Assembly (NCBI GenBank): GCA_019310195.1
Contig: JAFDET010000064.1
Coordinates: forward strand, 1-12,409
From: Deltaproteobacteria bacterium
GTDB taxonomy: Bacteria; Myxococcota_A; UBA9160; JAFDET01
Length of the DNA stretch: 12,409 nucleotides
Direction: 5' to 3'
The position numbers and the translations under genes were made by a program. Shown piece after piece: positions 1 to 7,203 of this stretch. Positions within the stretch are counted from its first letter, which is position 1. Each line of letters begins with the position of its first letter. The notes beneath the pieces are model-generated. The model made no database searches and had not been told where the DNA came from. It saw nothing but the letters and a program-made list of their open reading frames with translations.

Positions 1-1158
1 CTCTCGCCCATGCGAGCCGCGGTGACCCGATCCTTCGGCTTCGACGCGGTGGCCGCGGGTCCCGCCAGCGGCGAGGCGCTGGCGCTGGCCAAGCGCGACT
101 GCTCCGGCAAGGAGTGCCTCGCGTACCAGGTGCTGTGGGGCACCTCGCGCAAGTATCTGGAGGATCACCCCAGCGACAAGCCCAGCTACCTGATGCAGGC
201 GAGTGGCGAGGGCATGTGCCGCTTCTGCCTCTACTCGATCAAGGACCAGATGTCGCTGGAGCGCCTGGATCTGGGTCAGGAAGTCGCGGTCCACCACGGG
301 ATGTCGGGCCGCCTCGAAGACCCGATGCTCGGCTTCCGCAAGACCTACGCCGCCACCCTGACCGAGGACATCCTGGTCCAGCTTTCCGCGTACCATCGTC
401 CTCTCGAGCAGCAGCCGGGAGAGTGCGACGAACTCTACGAGCGCTACTGCGGCGAGGCGGAGGCGCTCCTGGAGGACCCCACGCACCGGGCACCCGACGG
501 GACGCCCGTGGTCGATGCGCTGGCGGCGCTCAACCGCCGGGCCGCGGGGGAGTTCGCGGCCCTGGCACGCCGGGCTCCCGCCGACCCCACGCGGCGCACG
601 GTGTTCCTGGCCGGCGACTTCTACATCAAGGCGGTCCCGGTCGCGAACGACTTCGTGATCCAGCGGCTCAACGACCGCGGGCTCCAGGTGATCGTCGAGC
701 CGATCGGCGTGATGATGGAGTACCTGGCCGAGGAGCGGCTGAGCGACCTGTTCGGCCTGCCCTCCGGCTGGCTCGCCAACAAGCTGGTCAAGCGCGGAAT
801 GCGCAAGCTGACGCGCGAGTTCTACGGCGGCGTGCGGAAGCAGCATCCCTGGCTGCCGGTCACCGACATCCGGGGCGTGCTGCGCGAGGCGCAGAAGCAC
901 GTCGACCGGCACCCCCAGGGCGAGACGCCCGTGATCGTGGGATCCGCGCTGCACGCCTGGAACGAGGGCCTGTGCGATGGCGTGGTGCTGATCAACGGCT
1001 GGGGCTGCAGCCCGGCCCTCGCCAGCGAGAGCGTCCTGCGCCACCAGACCGACGTCCCCATGCTCTTCGTCTACAGCGACGGCACCCCGATCGACGAACG
1101 CCGCCTCAACGCCTTCGCCTTCCGCCTGCGCCGCAGTCCCGCGCTGGCTTCGGCCTAG
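1..1158 (+). CDS. Acyl-CoA dehydratase activase-related protein, C-terminal part (5' partial)
   Basis: The reading frame is open to the left edge, so I take this as the end of a longer gene. An ATG at position 10 is available but the protein would begin inside a fold. Numbered from that ATG (382 aa), it shows the family's GKEC motif (Cys31, Cys36), a second cysteine pair in GEGMCRFC (Cys70, Cys73) and a late GWGCSPALASE segment. These resemble the 2-hydroxyglutaryl-CoA dehydratase/benzoyl-CoA reductase subunit-like half of the large fused BcrAD/BadFG/HgdC activases (DUF2229-type), where cysteines bind an Fe-S cluster. In those proteins an ATPase domain lies upstream; it would be outside this window. 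The role is therefore inferred as ATP-driven electron transfer to a radical acyl-CoA dehydratase or an uncharacterised paralogue. The next gene is convergent, so no operon partner is visible. Family call fairly secure, substrate unknown. Confidence 0.72.
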   Translation, partial: LSPMRAAVTRSFGFDAVAAGPASGEALALAKRDCSGKECLAYQVLWGTSRKYLEDHPSDKPSYLMQASGEGMCRFCLYSIKDQMSLERLDLGQEVAVHHGMSGRLEDPMLGFRKTYAATLTEDILVQLSAYHRPLEQQPGECDELYERYCGEAEALLEDPTHRAPDGTPVVDALAALNRRAAGEFAALARRAPADPTRRTVFLAGDFYIKAVPVANDFVIQRLNDRGLQVIVEPIGVMMEYLAEERLSDLFGLPSGWLANKLVKRGMRKLTREFYGGVRKQHPWLPVTDIRGVLREAQKHVDRHPQGETPVIVGSALHAWNEGLCDGVVLINGWGCSPALASESVLRHQTDVPMLFVYSDGTPIDERRLNAFAFRLRRSPALASA

Positions 1159-1220
1159 CCGACCGCCGCGCACGCTCCGGGCTGAGAAGCGCCGCCCCCG
1201 CGCGACGCCGGGCCCGGCGC

Positions 1221-1985
1221 TCAGCCGTCGCGCTTCGCGGCCAGGAGCGCAGCCGAGGCCTCCTGCGCATCCGGGCTGATCCAGCTCTCGAGCATGGGAT
1301 CCGCCCCTGCCGCCACCACCTCCTCGATTCGCGCGATGGCGGCGCCTCGTAGCTGCTGCTTGATGCGTCGGTAGGCGTCCGCGGGAATGCTCGCCAGGTC
1401 GCGGGCCACCTCGATCGCCCGCGGAAGCACGGCCGCGGGCGGCTGTAGCTCGTCGAGCACACCCCGCTCGCGCGCCTCCTCGGGGCCGAAGTTGCGCGCG
1501 AGGAGCGTCGTGTAGCGCACGTCCGCCGGCGCGAGCTCCGCCTGGAGGACGACCATCGGCCCGGCCGGGAACGGAATGCCGGCGCGCGCCTCGGTCAGGC
1601 CGAAGAGCGCGTCGCCCTGCGGCCCCACGCGGAAGTCCGTCGTGAGCACGAGGATGAAGCCCCCGGCGATGGCGTGCCCGTTGACGCCGCCGACCAGCGG
1701 GACCGGGCAGGCGTAGAGCTTGCCGATCATGCGGTTCAGCACGCCCAGCAGCTCCCGCTGCTGGGCCCGCGAGTACGCCGGCACCGCCTTCAGGTCGAGG
1801 CCGGCCGAGAAGAAGCGCTCCGTCCCGGTGAGCACCAGGGCGCGGGGCCCCGCGCGCAGCGCCGCGTCGAAGGCCGCCTCCATCTCCCGGGCCAGCCCCA
1901 GCTCGATGGCATTGGCGGGCGGCCGGCTCAGCTGCAGGATGCCGACCTCTCCGTCTTGCTGGATGCGGACGTGTTCGTGTGCCAT
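1221..1985 (-). CDS. Crotonase-fold enoyl-CoA hydratase/isomerase, ECI1-like
   Basis: A 254-aa protein of typical crotonase length. The acyl-CoA thioester oxyanion hole is marked by SAGLDLK (60-66) and NGHAIAGGF (102-110). In hydratases two glutamates act (rat Glu144 and Glu164). Here the first position, directly after AGGF, is Ile111, while the second is kept as Glu132 in FGLTEARAGI. One-glutamate active sites are typical of delta3,delta2-enoyl-CoA isomerases, and the 127-140 segment resembles mitochondrial ECI1 (IGLNETQLGI), so isomerisation of unsaturated fatty acyl-CoA in beta-oxidation is more likely than hydration. The ATG at 1985 has GAGG six bases upstream. It is cytoplasmic, with no signal peptide. 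It ends 63 bases from the convergent gene at 1-1158, and about 225 bases separate its start from the EF-hand gene stop upstream, so it may have its own promoter. The exact substrate cannot be read from sequence. Confidence 0.85.
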   Translation of the reverse strand: MAHEHVRIQQDGEVGILQLSRPPANAIELGLAREMEAAFDAALRAGPRALVLTGTERFFSAGLDLKAVPAYSRAQQRELLGVLNRMIGKLYACPVPLVGGVNGHAIAGGFILVLTTDFRVGPQGDALFGLTEARAGIPFPAGPMVVLQAELAPADVRYTTLLARNFGPEEARERGVLDELQPPAAVLPRAIEVARDLASIPADAYRRIKQQLRGAAIARIEEVVAAGADPMLESWISPDAQEASAALLAAKRDG

Positions 1986-2176
1986 CCGATGCCTCGGTCC
2001 TTTCCTGCGGGTGCGAGCCGGGTGCCGCTCCTGAGGTTGCGCCCTCCTGTCCCATCCCGCTCAGCATGCGCTCCACGCGATCGCGGGGAGCCGGACCTTC
2101 GACCGGCGAGAGCGTCCGGGCCCAAGCCGTTGCTTCAGCCACGCTGTCTGCTTCCGCCGGACGATGGCCCACCGCA

Positions 2177-2203
2177 GGCCCGCCCGGGACGCTGGGGCGG
2201 GCC
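2177..2203 (-). terminator. GC-rich hairpin just after the EF-hand gene
   Basis: GGCCCGCCC (2177-2185) and GGGCGGGCC (2195-2203) form a 9-bp perfect stem with a 9-base loop. It starts 7 bases after the stop of the minus-strand EF-hand gene, the usual place for a transcription terminator. No U-tract follows on the minus strand, so it would be a non-canonical or Rho-assisted terminator, or an RNA 3' end stabiliser. Confidence 0.45.
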
Positions 2204-2210
2204 GCTGAGG

Positions 2211-2771
2211 CTAGCCGAAGAGGACGTTGCCGGGCGCGTCGGGATCCCGGCTCAGCATGTGGTCCGCGACCAGTTGCCTGACATCCTCGACGGAGATGAA
2301 GCCGTCTCCGTCGCGATCGAAGCGCTCGAATCTCGCTTTGGCACCCGGCACGGCTTCGTCGGCTCCCCAGCTCTCGAGGAACAGGGCATAGTCATCGGCT
2401 GTGATCCGGCCGTCCTGATCGCGATCCACCGAGCCCATGAGCACGTCGAACAGGCCGCGCAGCTGGTCCGGAATGCTCGCGTAGCGGACGTCCGTCACGT
2501 CTCCGTACTGCGCGTCGCAATAGGCCTGGAACTCCTCCAGGCTCACCCGATCGTCCTGGTTCGTGTCCGCGTTCTGTCGCAGAACCTCCCAGATGACGTG
2601 GTGGAGCGTGAGCAGCGACCGGTACTCGTCCGAGTCCGGACTGATGCTCGAGAGCTGAGCCCGCTTCTTGGCCAGGCGATCCCAGTCGTTCAGCTCGAGG
2701 AACCCGTTCCCATCCGTGTCCCAGATTCGGAACAGCTTCGTGAGCTTTTCTCTCTGGATCTCACTGAGCAT
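2211..2771 (-). CDS. Four-EF-hand calcium-binding protein (calerythrin/sarcoplasmic CBP-like)
   Basis: A 186-aa soluble protein without signal peptide. Four EF-hand loops are visible: 18-29 (D18, D20, N22, D29), 69-80 (D69, N71, D73, E80; Arg75 at position 7), 116-127 (D116, D118, D120, D127) and 152-163 (D152, D154, D156, D163). Length, four-hand layout and the C-terminal DPDAPGN..FG signature resemble bacterial calerythrin-type and sarcoplasmic calcium-binding proteins, which buffer or sense cytosolic Ca2+. Loop 2 lacks the usual Gly at position 6 and three loops end in Asp rather than Glu, so affinities may differ between sites; this is inference. The frame can be read upstream to 2879, but the ATG at 2771 has an ideal AAGGAG six bases upstream and starts directly at the helix, so I chose it. 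It follows comM on the same strand after 145 bases, separated by a hairpin, so co-transcription is doubtful. Confidence 0.88.
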   Translation of the reverse strand: MLSEIQREKLTKLFRIWDTDGNGFLELNDWDRLAKKRAQLSSISPDSDEYRSLLTLHHVIWEVLRQNADTNQDDRVSLEEFQAYCDAQYGDVTDVRYASIPDQLRGLFDVLMGSVDRDQDGRITADDYALFLESWGADEAVPGAKARFERFDRDGDGFISVEDVRQLVADHMLSRDPDAPGNVLFG

Positions 2772-2777
2772 GGAGCG

Positions 2778-2783
2778 CTCCTT
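2778..2783 (-). promoter_or_regulatory. Ribosome binding site deciding the EF-hand gene start
   Basis: AAGGAG on the minus strand, six bases before the ATG at 2771. The in-frame ATG at 2786 has only a G-run abutting it, and the longer reading frame to 2879 would run through the 2842-2872 hairpin. This favours the 186-aa protein. Confidence 0.7.
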
Positions 2784-2841
2784 CATGCCCCCCAGCAGCC
2801 CCAATACCACCGGCGAGGGCGGAAGACAACCGAAATTCCAT

Positions 2842-2872
2842 AGCCGCTCCCTCCCCCGCAGAGGGAGCGGCT
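2842..2872 (-). terminator. 12-bp perfect hairpin between comM and the EF-hand gene
   Basis: AGCCGCTCCCTC (2842-2853) and GAGGGAGCGGCT (2861-2872) form a 12-bp perfect stem with a 7-base loop. It lies 44 bases past the comM stop and 70 bases before the EF-hand ATG, both on the minus strand. No clean U-tract follows, so a terminator for comM is the best guess; an operator or 5' leader structure for the EF-hand gene is the alternative. Confidence 0.5.
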
Positions 2873-2916
2873 CGAGCACATCTCTTGTCGTGGATCGTGA
2901 CCCCGCAGGCGCTCGC

Positions 2917-4422
2917 TCAGCCCTCGTTCCGATACGCCAGCGCCTCGGCCACGGCGTTGGGGCCGACCCGCTCTTCGCCGGCCAGGTCCGCCACGGTTCG
3001 CGCTACGCGCAGCACGCGGCGGGCGCCGCGCGCCGAGAGGCCGAGGCCATCCACCGCCCGCCCGACCAGGGCGCGTGCATCGGGCGTGGCGGCGACCTGC
3101 TCGTCGAGCACGGAGTCCGGGATCTCTGCGTTGGTGCGCGCGCCAAACCGGGCGAGACGCAGCGCCTGCAGCGCGCGTGCGGCGCCGACGCGCTCGCGCA
3201 CCTGGCTGCTCGACGCCCCCGCCTGGCCTGCATCCAGCTCCTTCCAGGGCACCGCCGGCACCTCCACCTGGAGGTCGATTCGATCGGCCAGCGGCCCGGA
3301 CAGCCGGGCCGCGTAGCGCGCCAGCGCGCGGTCGTCGCAGCGGCAGTCGCGTGCCTGGGACAGGCGCCAGCCGCACGGGCACGGGTTGGCGGCGGCCAGC
3401 AGCTGGAAGCGCGCGGGGAAGGCGCAGCGGTTGCGCGCCCGCGCCACCACCACCAGGCGATCCTCCAGCACCTGGCGCAGGCCCTCCAGCGAACGGCGCT
3501 CGAACTCGGGCAGCTCGTCGAGGAACAGCACGCCGGTGTGGGCCAGGGACACCTCGCCCGGGCCCGGCGGATTGCCGCCGCCCAGCAGGCCGGCGGGGCT
3601 GGCCGAATGGTGCGGCGCGCGGAATGGCCGCTGTCGTACGACCGGGTTTCGCTCGTCCAGCAGCCCGGCGGCGCCGTGGACGCGCGTGGCCTCCAGGATC
3701 TCCTCCGCATCCGGCGGCGGCAGCAGCCCCGGCAGGCGTCGCGCCAGCATGGTCTTGCCCGAGCCGGGCGGCCCCTGGAAGAGGACCGCGTGCCCTCCGG
3801 CGGCGGCCACCTCCAGGGCGCGGCGGGCCGACTCCTGGCCGCGCACGTCCGCCAGATCCAGCGGCGTAGCGGCCGCGCTGCCCTCCGGCGGAGGCGGTGG
3901 CGTTGCCAGCGGCTCGCCGCCGCGCAGGTGCCGGAGCACCGCGCCCAGGTCGGACGCGACGGTCACCTCCACGCCCGGGGCCAACGAGGCCTCGGGCCCG
4001 CTGGCGGTGGGCACCACAACTCGCCGGCAGCCGGCGTTGCGCAGGGCCAGGGTCAGGGCCAAAGCGCCGTGCACTGGGCGCAGGCGCCCGTCCAGCGCCA
4101 GCTCGCCCAGCAGGCCGACGCGACGCAGCGCCTGCGCCGGGACCTGTGCTTCGGCCGCCAGGATGCCCACGGCGATGGGAAGGTCCAGGCCCGCGCCGCT
4201 CTTGCGCATGGCCGCGGGTGCCAGGTTCACCGTGATGCGCCGGTCCGGGAAGCGCTCGCCGTGGGCGGCCAGGGCCGCCCGCACCCGCGATGCGCTCTCA
4301 CGCACGGCAGCCTCCGGCAGGCCCACGATATCCACCCGTGGAAGCTGCGAGCTGATCCGGACTTCGACCTCGACGGCGACGCCGTCCACGCCCACCAGGG
4401 ACGCGCCGAGCACGCGTGACAC
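2917..4422 (-). CDS. comM: YifB/ComM family Mg-chelatase-like AAA+ ATPase
   Basis: A 501-aa protein when started at the GTG at 4422, matching the family's roughly 500 aa. The start opens with the family's characteristic VSRVLGASLVGVDG; the frame extends to a TTG at 4509, but that adds 29 Pro-rich residues with no family counterpart, and GGAG lies eight bases before the GTG. Domains in order: N-terminal ChlI-like domain (about 1-165, with LPRVDIVGLP and the NLAPA..RKSG segment), AAA+ core with Walker A GPPGSGKT (217-224), the FRAPHHSAS segment, Walker B VLFLDELPEF (298-307), a four-cysteine insertion (Cys348, Cys350, Cys360, Cys362) and the GPLADRIDL arginine motif, then a C-terminal Mg_chelatase_C domain. 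ComM is known as a hexameric helicase promoting branch migration in natural transformation; in many bacteria the role is untested. It is transcribed divergently from the gene at 4643 across a dyad-rich gap. Confidence 0.93.
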   Translation of the reverse strand: MSRVLGASLVGVDGVAVEVEVRISSQLPRVDIVGLPEAAVRESASRVRAALAAHGERFPDRRITVNLAPAAMRKSGAGLDLPIAVGILAAEAQVPAQALRRVGLLGELALDGRLRPVHGALALTLALRNAGCRRVVVPTASGPEASLAPGVEVTVASDLGAVLRHLRGGEPLATPPPPPEGSAAATPLDLADVRGQESARRALEVAAAGGHAVLFQGPPGSGKTMLARRLPGLLPPPDAEEILEATRVHGAAGLLDERNPVVRQRPFRAPHHSASPAGLLGGGNPPGPGEVSLAHTGVLFLDELPEFERRSLEGLRQVLEDRLVVVARARNRCAFPARFQLLAAANPCPCGWRLSQARDCRCDDRALARYAARLSGPLADRIDLQVEVPAVPWKELDAGQAGASSSQVRERVGAARALQALRLARFGARTNAEIPDSVLDEQVAATPDARALVGRAVDGLGLSARGARRVLRVARTVADLAGEERVGPNAVAEALAYRNEG

Positions 4423-4642
4423 CGGTCCTGCTCCATCGGGACCGGGGTGGGGCGGGAGAGTTGAAGGCAGGGCCCGACATCGCCAAGCCCTGCCTTCCAC
4501 TTCTGACAAGCCCCGCGAGGAGGGGCCTCAGTTAAGGAAGTGGTCCTCGCGAGGGAAAAGTGTCAGCGAAGTTGCATGTTCCCGAAAAGGCCCGTGGGAA
4601 CGCGTGCTTGGAAGGCCCGGGGCGAGTATCGTATCGGGCCCG
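4423..4642. promoter_or_regulatory. Divergent intergenic region with several dyads
   Basis: This 220-base gap separates comM (minus) from the M28-like gene (plus), so it should hold both promoters. It has three nested inverted repeats: 4463-4473/4487-4497 (11 bp), 4514-4521/4544-4551 (8 bp, CGCGAGGA/TCCTCGCG) and 4578-4583/4596-4601 (6 bp, GTTCCC/GGGAAC). I cannot assign convincing -35/-10 elements. No gene is seen here. Confidence 0.4.
4463..4497. repeat. Inverted repeat, 11-bp perfect arms
   Basis: GAAGGCAGGGC (4463-4473) and GCCCTGCCTTC (4487-4497) are perfect reverse complements around a 13-base loop. With one mismatch the symmetry extends by about three more base pairs outward. It sits 41 bases upstream of the chosen comM start. 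It could be an operator or a leader hairpin; on the minus strand it would be in the comM 5' leader if transcription starts farther upstream. Confidence 0.5.
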
Positions 4643-5878
4643 ATGCGCTCGACCCAACTTCGATGGATTCCCTTCTTCAGCGTGCTGGCCCTGGCCTGCG
4701 CGAGCCCCGATCCGCCGGCTCCCGCCGGGGAGCCGGAGCCTGCCCGGGGCTTCCAGGCGGAGCGCGCCTACGACGACGTTCGCAACCTGATCGCGATCGG
4801 ACCCCGCGACAGCGGCACCGACGGTGCTGCGCGGGCTCGCGACTATCTGCGCGGCGAGTTGGAGAAGCTGGGCATCGAGGTGAGCGAGATCGTCCTCGAC
4901 CGGCCCGAAGCAGCGCCGTCCGGGGAAGAGTCCGGGGACGAGGTTGTGACCGAGGCGGCTGCAGAGGTCGATCCCTCCCAGGAAGCGTCCCCTCCCCAGG
5001 ACGTCGAGCCTCCGCAGGACGACGATGCGCCCATGGCCAACGGAATCGTGCACGTGCAGGGCGTCATCCCCGGGACCGATCGCTCCGACGTCGTGCTGCT
5101 GGCGGCGGTCTACGACACCCGGCCCGAGGACGAGTTCACCAACCTGGCCGCCAACGGCTCGGCGTCGGGCCCGGCGCTGGTGCTGGAGCTGGCGCGCGCG
5201 ATCGCCGCCGAGCCGCTCCCGTACACCACGTGGGTCGTGTTCCTGGACGGCGACGAGGGTGGGGCCGATTCGGGCAAGCGTCTGGGAAGCCGCCTGTGGG
5301 TGATCAGCGTTCGTGAGGATGGCGAGCTGGACCGCGTGCGCCTGGGCTTCTTCTTCCGCCAGGTATGCGATCCCGATCTGCGCTTCGAGCGCGATCTCTT
5401 CTCGCATCGCGTGTACCGCGAGGCGCTTTGGCGCTCGGCGCGCCGCCAGGGCGCCACGGATGCCTTCGCACCGGGGGCAGGCTTCGCGACGCCGGCTGCG
5501 GCGCACCTGTCGATGCTCGAAGGCGGGATGCGGCGCGTGGTCGCCGTGGTGGACGACTCCTTCGGGGGGACCGAGCCTCCGGGCGCGCTGGCCGGATCCG
5601 CAGAAGACACCTTGGACCAGTGCTCGGCCGAGAGCCTGGGCACCACCGGGCGGGTGACCCTCGAGGCCCTGGACGACCTGACCGCGATGCTGGTCAAGGT
5701 GGACCGGCTCTCGCCGCAGCCGGCCGAACCCGAGGAGGCCCAGGCCGCCGCAGAGCCCCAGGGCGGGCCCGAGCCCGAGGCCGAGGTCGACGCGGAGTCG
5801 ACCGAGGCGGGCACGGACCCGTCGCCGGAGGAAGCTGCGCCCGAGGCGCCGCCGGCGGAGGGTGAGGCCGGCGAATGA
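4643..5878 (+). CDS. Predicted lipoprotein with degenerate M28/glutaminyl-cyclase-like peptidase fold
   Basis: 411 aa. The N-terminus (MRSTQLRWIPFFSVLALAC) looks like a lipoprotein signal with Cys19, although the box ALAC is atypical at -3. Residues 39-82 (RAYDDVRNLIAIGPRDSG..) and 148-350 follow the M28 metallopeptidase fold: VVLLAAVYDT (150-159), AANGSASG (169-176), VVFLDGDEGG (198-207), DPDLRFERD (243-251) and EDTLD (321-325). The zinc site is nearly gone: the HxD histidine is Val156, the bridging Asp is Gly172, the catalytic Glu of the DGEE motif is Asp204, the third-ligand Asp aligns with Arg239, and the last His aligns with Gly318. Only Asp158, Glu205 and His288 remain. I infer a pseudo-enzyme, perhaps a binding or scaffold protein. 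Residues 88-131 are an acidic/Pro insertion and 357-411 an acidic Pro/Glu/Ala tail. Its stop overlaps the next gene in ATGA, indicating translational coupling with the vWA gene. The start has no strong ribosome site. Confidence 0.75.
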   Translation: MRSTQLRWIPFFSVLALACASPDPPAPAGEPEPARGFQAERAYDDVRNLIAIGPRDSGTDGAARARDYLRGELEKLGIEVSEIVLDRPEAAPSGEESGDEVVTEAAAEVDPSQEASPPQDVEPPQDDDAPMANGIVHVQGVIPGTDRSDVVLLAAVYDTRPEDEFTNLAANGSASGPALVLELARAIAAEPLPYTTWVVFLDGDEGGADSGKRLGSRLWVISVREDGELDRVRLGFFFRQVCDPDLRFERDLFSHRVYREALWRSARRQGATDAFAPGAGFATPAAAHLSMLEGGMRRVVAVVDDSFGGTEPPGALAGSAEDTLDQCSAESLGTTGRVTLEALDDLTAMLVKVDRLSPQPAEPEEAQAAAEPQGGPEPEAEVDAESTEAGTDPSPEEAAPEAPPAEGEAGE

Positions 5879-7203
5879 GCGCCGGCCGGGGCGCGTCGAA
5901 GCTCCTGAGGGTAGGAGTCATGCGCTCTGCGCTTTCCGCGACGCTCGGCTTGATGCTCCTGGCGCCGGCCGCTGCCGCACAGGCCACGCCGCCGGCCGCC
6001 GCCGCCCCGACCCCGGTGCAGATCTTCGTTGACTCGCCGAGCGACGAGGTGGTGCGCAACAAGGTCCACATGGCGCCGATCCGCGGCAACGCCGTGGCGT
6101 CGGGCGACTCGCCGGGCGAGTTCGACGTGATGATCGCGGTCGACGTCTCCGCTTCCACCCGCGAGGCCAGCGGCCTGGATGTGGATGGGGACGGCCAGAT
6201 CGGCTTCAACCCGCACCTGGAGCTGTTGCCGCCCGGCACCTATCCCAGCGAGGTTCGCAGCACCGATGCCGACGACACGGTCCTGGCCGCCCAGGTGCTG
6301 GCCGCGCGCCAGCTGCTGACCGGCCTCGACAGCCGGCGCGTGCGGGTCGGGCTCCTCTCCTATGGGGGCGAGGTGAACCCGATGACCGGCGAGCGGCTGC
6401 GCCCGGATCAGCGCGACGCGTGGTTGGAGGTGCCGTTCACCCACGACTACGACCGGGTGCAGCGGGCTCTGGTGGGCGTGCTGGCGCGCGGCGCGCGCGG
6501 CGCCACGAACTTCGCGGCGGGCATTCGCCTGGGCATCACCGAGCTCGCCGGGCTGCCCGGGGCCAAGAGCATCTCGCGCGACGCCCGCAAGGTGATCCTG
6601 TTCCTGTCGGACGGAACGCCCACGCTGCCCATCGGCAGGGGCAACTCCGCCGATCCGGGCGACGTGGAGGCGGCCGTCAACGCCGCGCGCCTGGCGCGCC
6701 GGGCGGGCATCATGATCAACACCTACGCGCTGGGACCCGGCGCGCTCTCGTACCCGGTGGCGCTGACCGAGATGGCGCGGGTGACCCTGGGCCAGTACAC
6801 GCCGGTCCAGAACCCGGGCGACATCGTCGTGCTGCTCCAGGGCGTCTCGTTCGCCAACATCGAGGACCTGGTCTTTACGAACCTGACCACGGGTGATTTC
6901 TCCACTGACGTGGAGCTGTCTCCCGACGGCGCTTTCCAGGGCTTCGTACCCGTGCGCGAGGGCAGCAACCGCGTGCGCATCACCGCTCTCGCCTCGGACG
7001 GGACACGGGCCAGCGTCGAGATGGATCTCGAGTTCAAGATGGCCGAGCTCTCGGACCGTGAGCTGGCGCTGGAGCTGGAGCGGATCCGCAACCGCAACAA
7101 GGAGCTCCAGCTGCTGCTGGAGCGCCGCCGCATCGAGACCTTCCGCGAACGCGAGAAGCAGCGCCGCGAACTCGAGCTCCGCCCGGACGACGCCGGAAAC
7201 TAA
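5875..7203 (+). CDS. Exported von Willebrand factor A domain protein
   Basis: 442 aa from the ATG at 5875, whose ATGA overlaps the upstream stop and which has GAGG seven bases before it. An ATG at 5920 (427 aa), preceded by TGAGGGTAGGAG, is an alternative giving a shorter signal peptide. Either way a hydrophobic segment and Ala-rich cleavage region (about 17-37) predict export. The vWA domain has a full MIDAS: D90-x-S92-x-S94, Thr211 in GATNF and Asp246 in LSDGTPT, so metal-dependent ligand binding is plausible. An insertion after the first strand carries DVDGDGQIG (102-110), resembling a calcium loop but without the final acidic residue. Residues about 325-390 resemble a beta domain of the kind following vWA in similar exported proteins, and 393-437 is a charged coiled coil. 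The last two codons and stop (GGA AAC TAA) lie inside the 7195-7225 repeat. Function likely periplasmic adhesion, scaffolding or complex assembly; partner unknown. Confidence 0.85.
   Translation: MSAGRGASKLLRVGVMRSALSATLGLMLLAPAAAAQATPPAAAAPTPVQIFVDSPSDEVVRNKVHMAPIRGNAVASGDSPGEFDVMIAVDVSASTREASGLDVDGDGQIGFNPHLELLPPGTYPSEVRSTDADDTVLAAQVLAARQLLTGLDSRRVRVGLLSYGGEVNPMTGERLRPDQRDAWLEVPFTHDYDRVQRALVGVLARGARGATNFAAGIRLGITELAGLPGAKSISRDARKVILFLSDGTPTLPIGRGNSADPGDVEAAVNAARLARRAGIMINTYALGPGALSYPVALTEMARVTLGQYTPVQNPGDIVVLLQGVSFANIEDLVFTNLTTGDFSTDVELSPDGAFQGFVPVREGSNRVRITALASDGTRASVEMDLEFKMAELSDRELALELERIRNRNKELQLLLERRRIETFREREKQRRELELRPDDAGN

Noticed and set aside
1206..1219. Perfect 14-bp palindrome CGCCGGGCCCGGCG between the convergent genes at 1158 and 1221
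   Set aside because: No loop and no T-run on either side, and short GC palindromes are frequent in such sequence; not enough to call a terminator or operator.
1986..2210. Possible small genes in the gap between the isomerase and EF-hand genes
   Set aside because: Short open frames here have no motif, no good ribosome site and no family likeness; the gap holds only the hairpin at 2177-2203 and presumably the isomerase promoter.
2668..4419. 583-codon plus-strand open frame opposite comM
   Set aside because: It lies antisense to a gene with full AAA+ motifs, is low in complexity (Arg, Gln, Ala), and is explained by GC-rich third positions leaving few stops.
3386..4642. Long in-frame N-terminal extension of the M28-like protein (830 aa open frame)
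   Set aside because: The extension is antisense to comM and low in complexity; the ATG at 4643 starts directly with a lipoprotein-type signal peptide.
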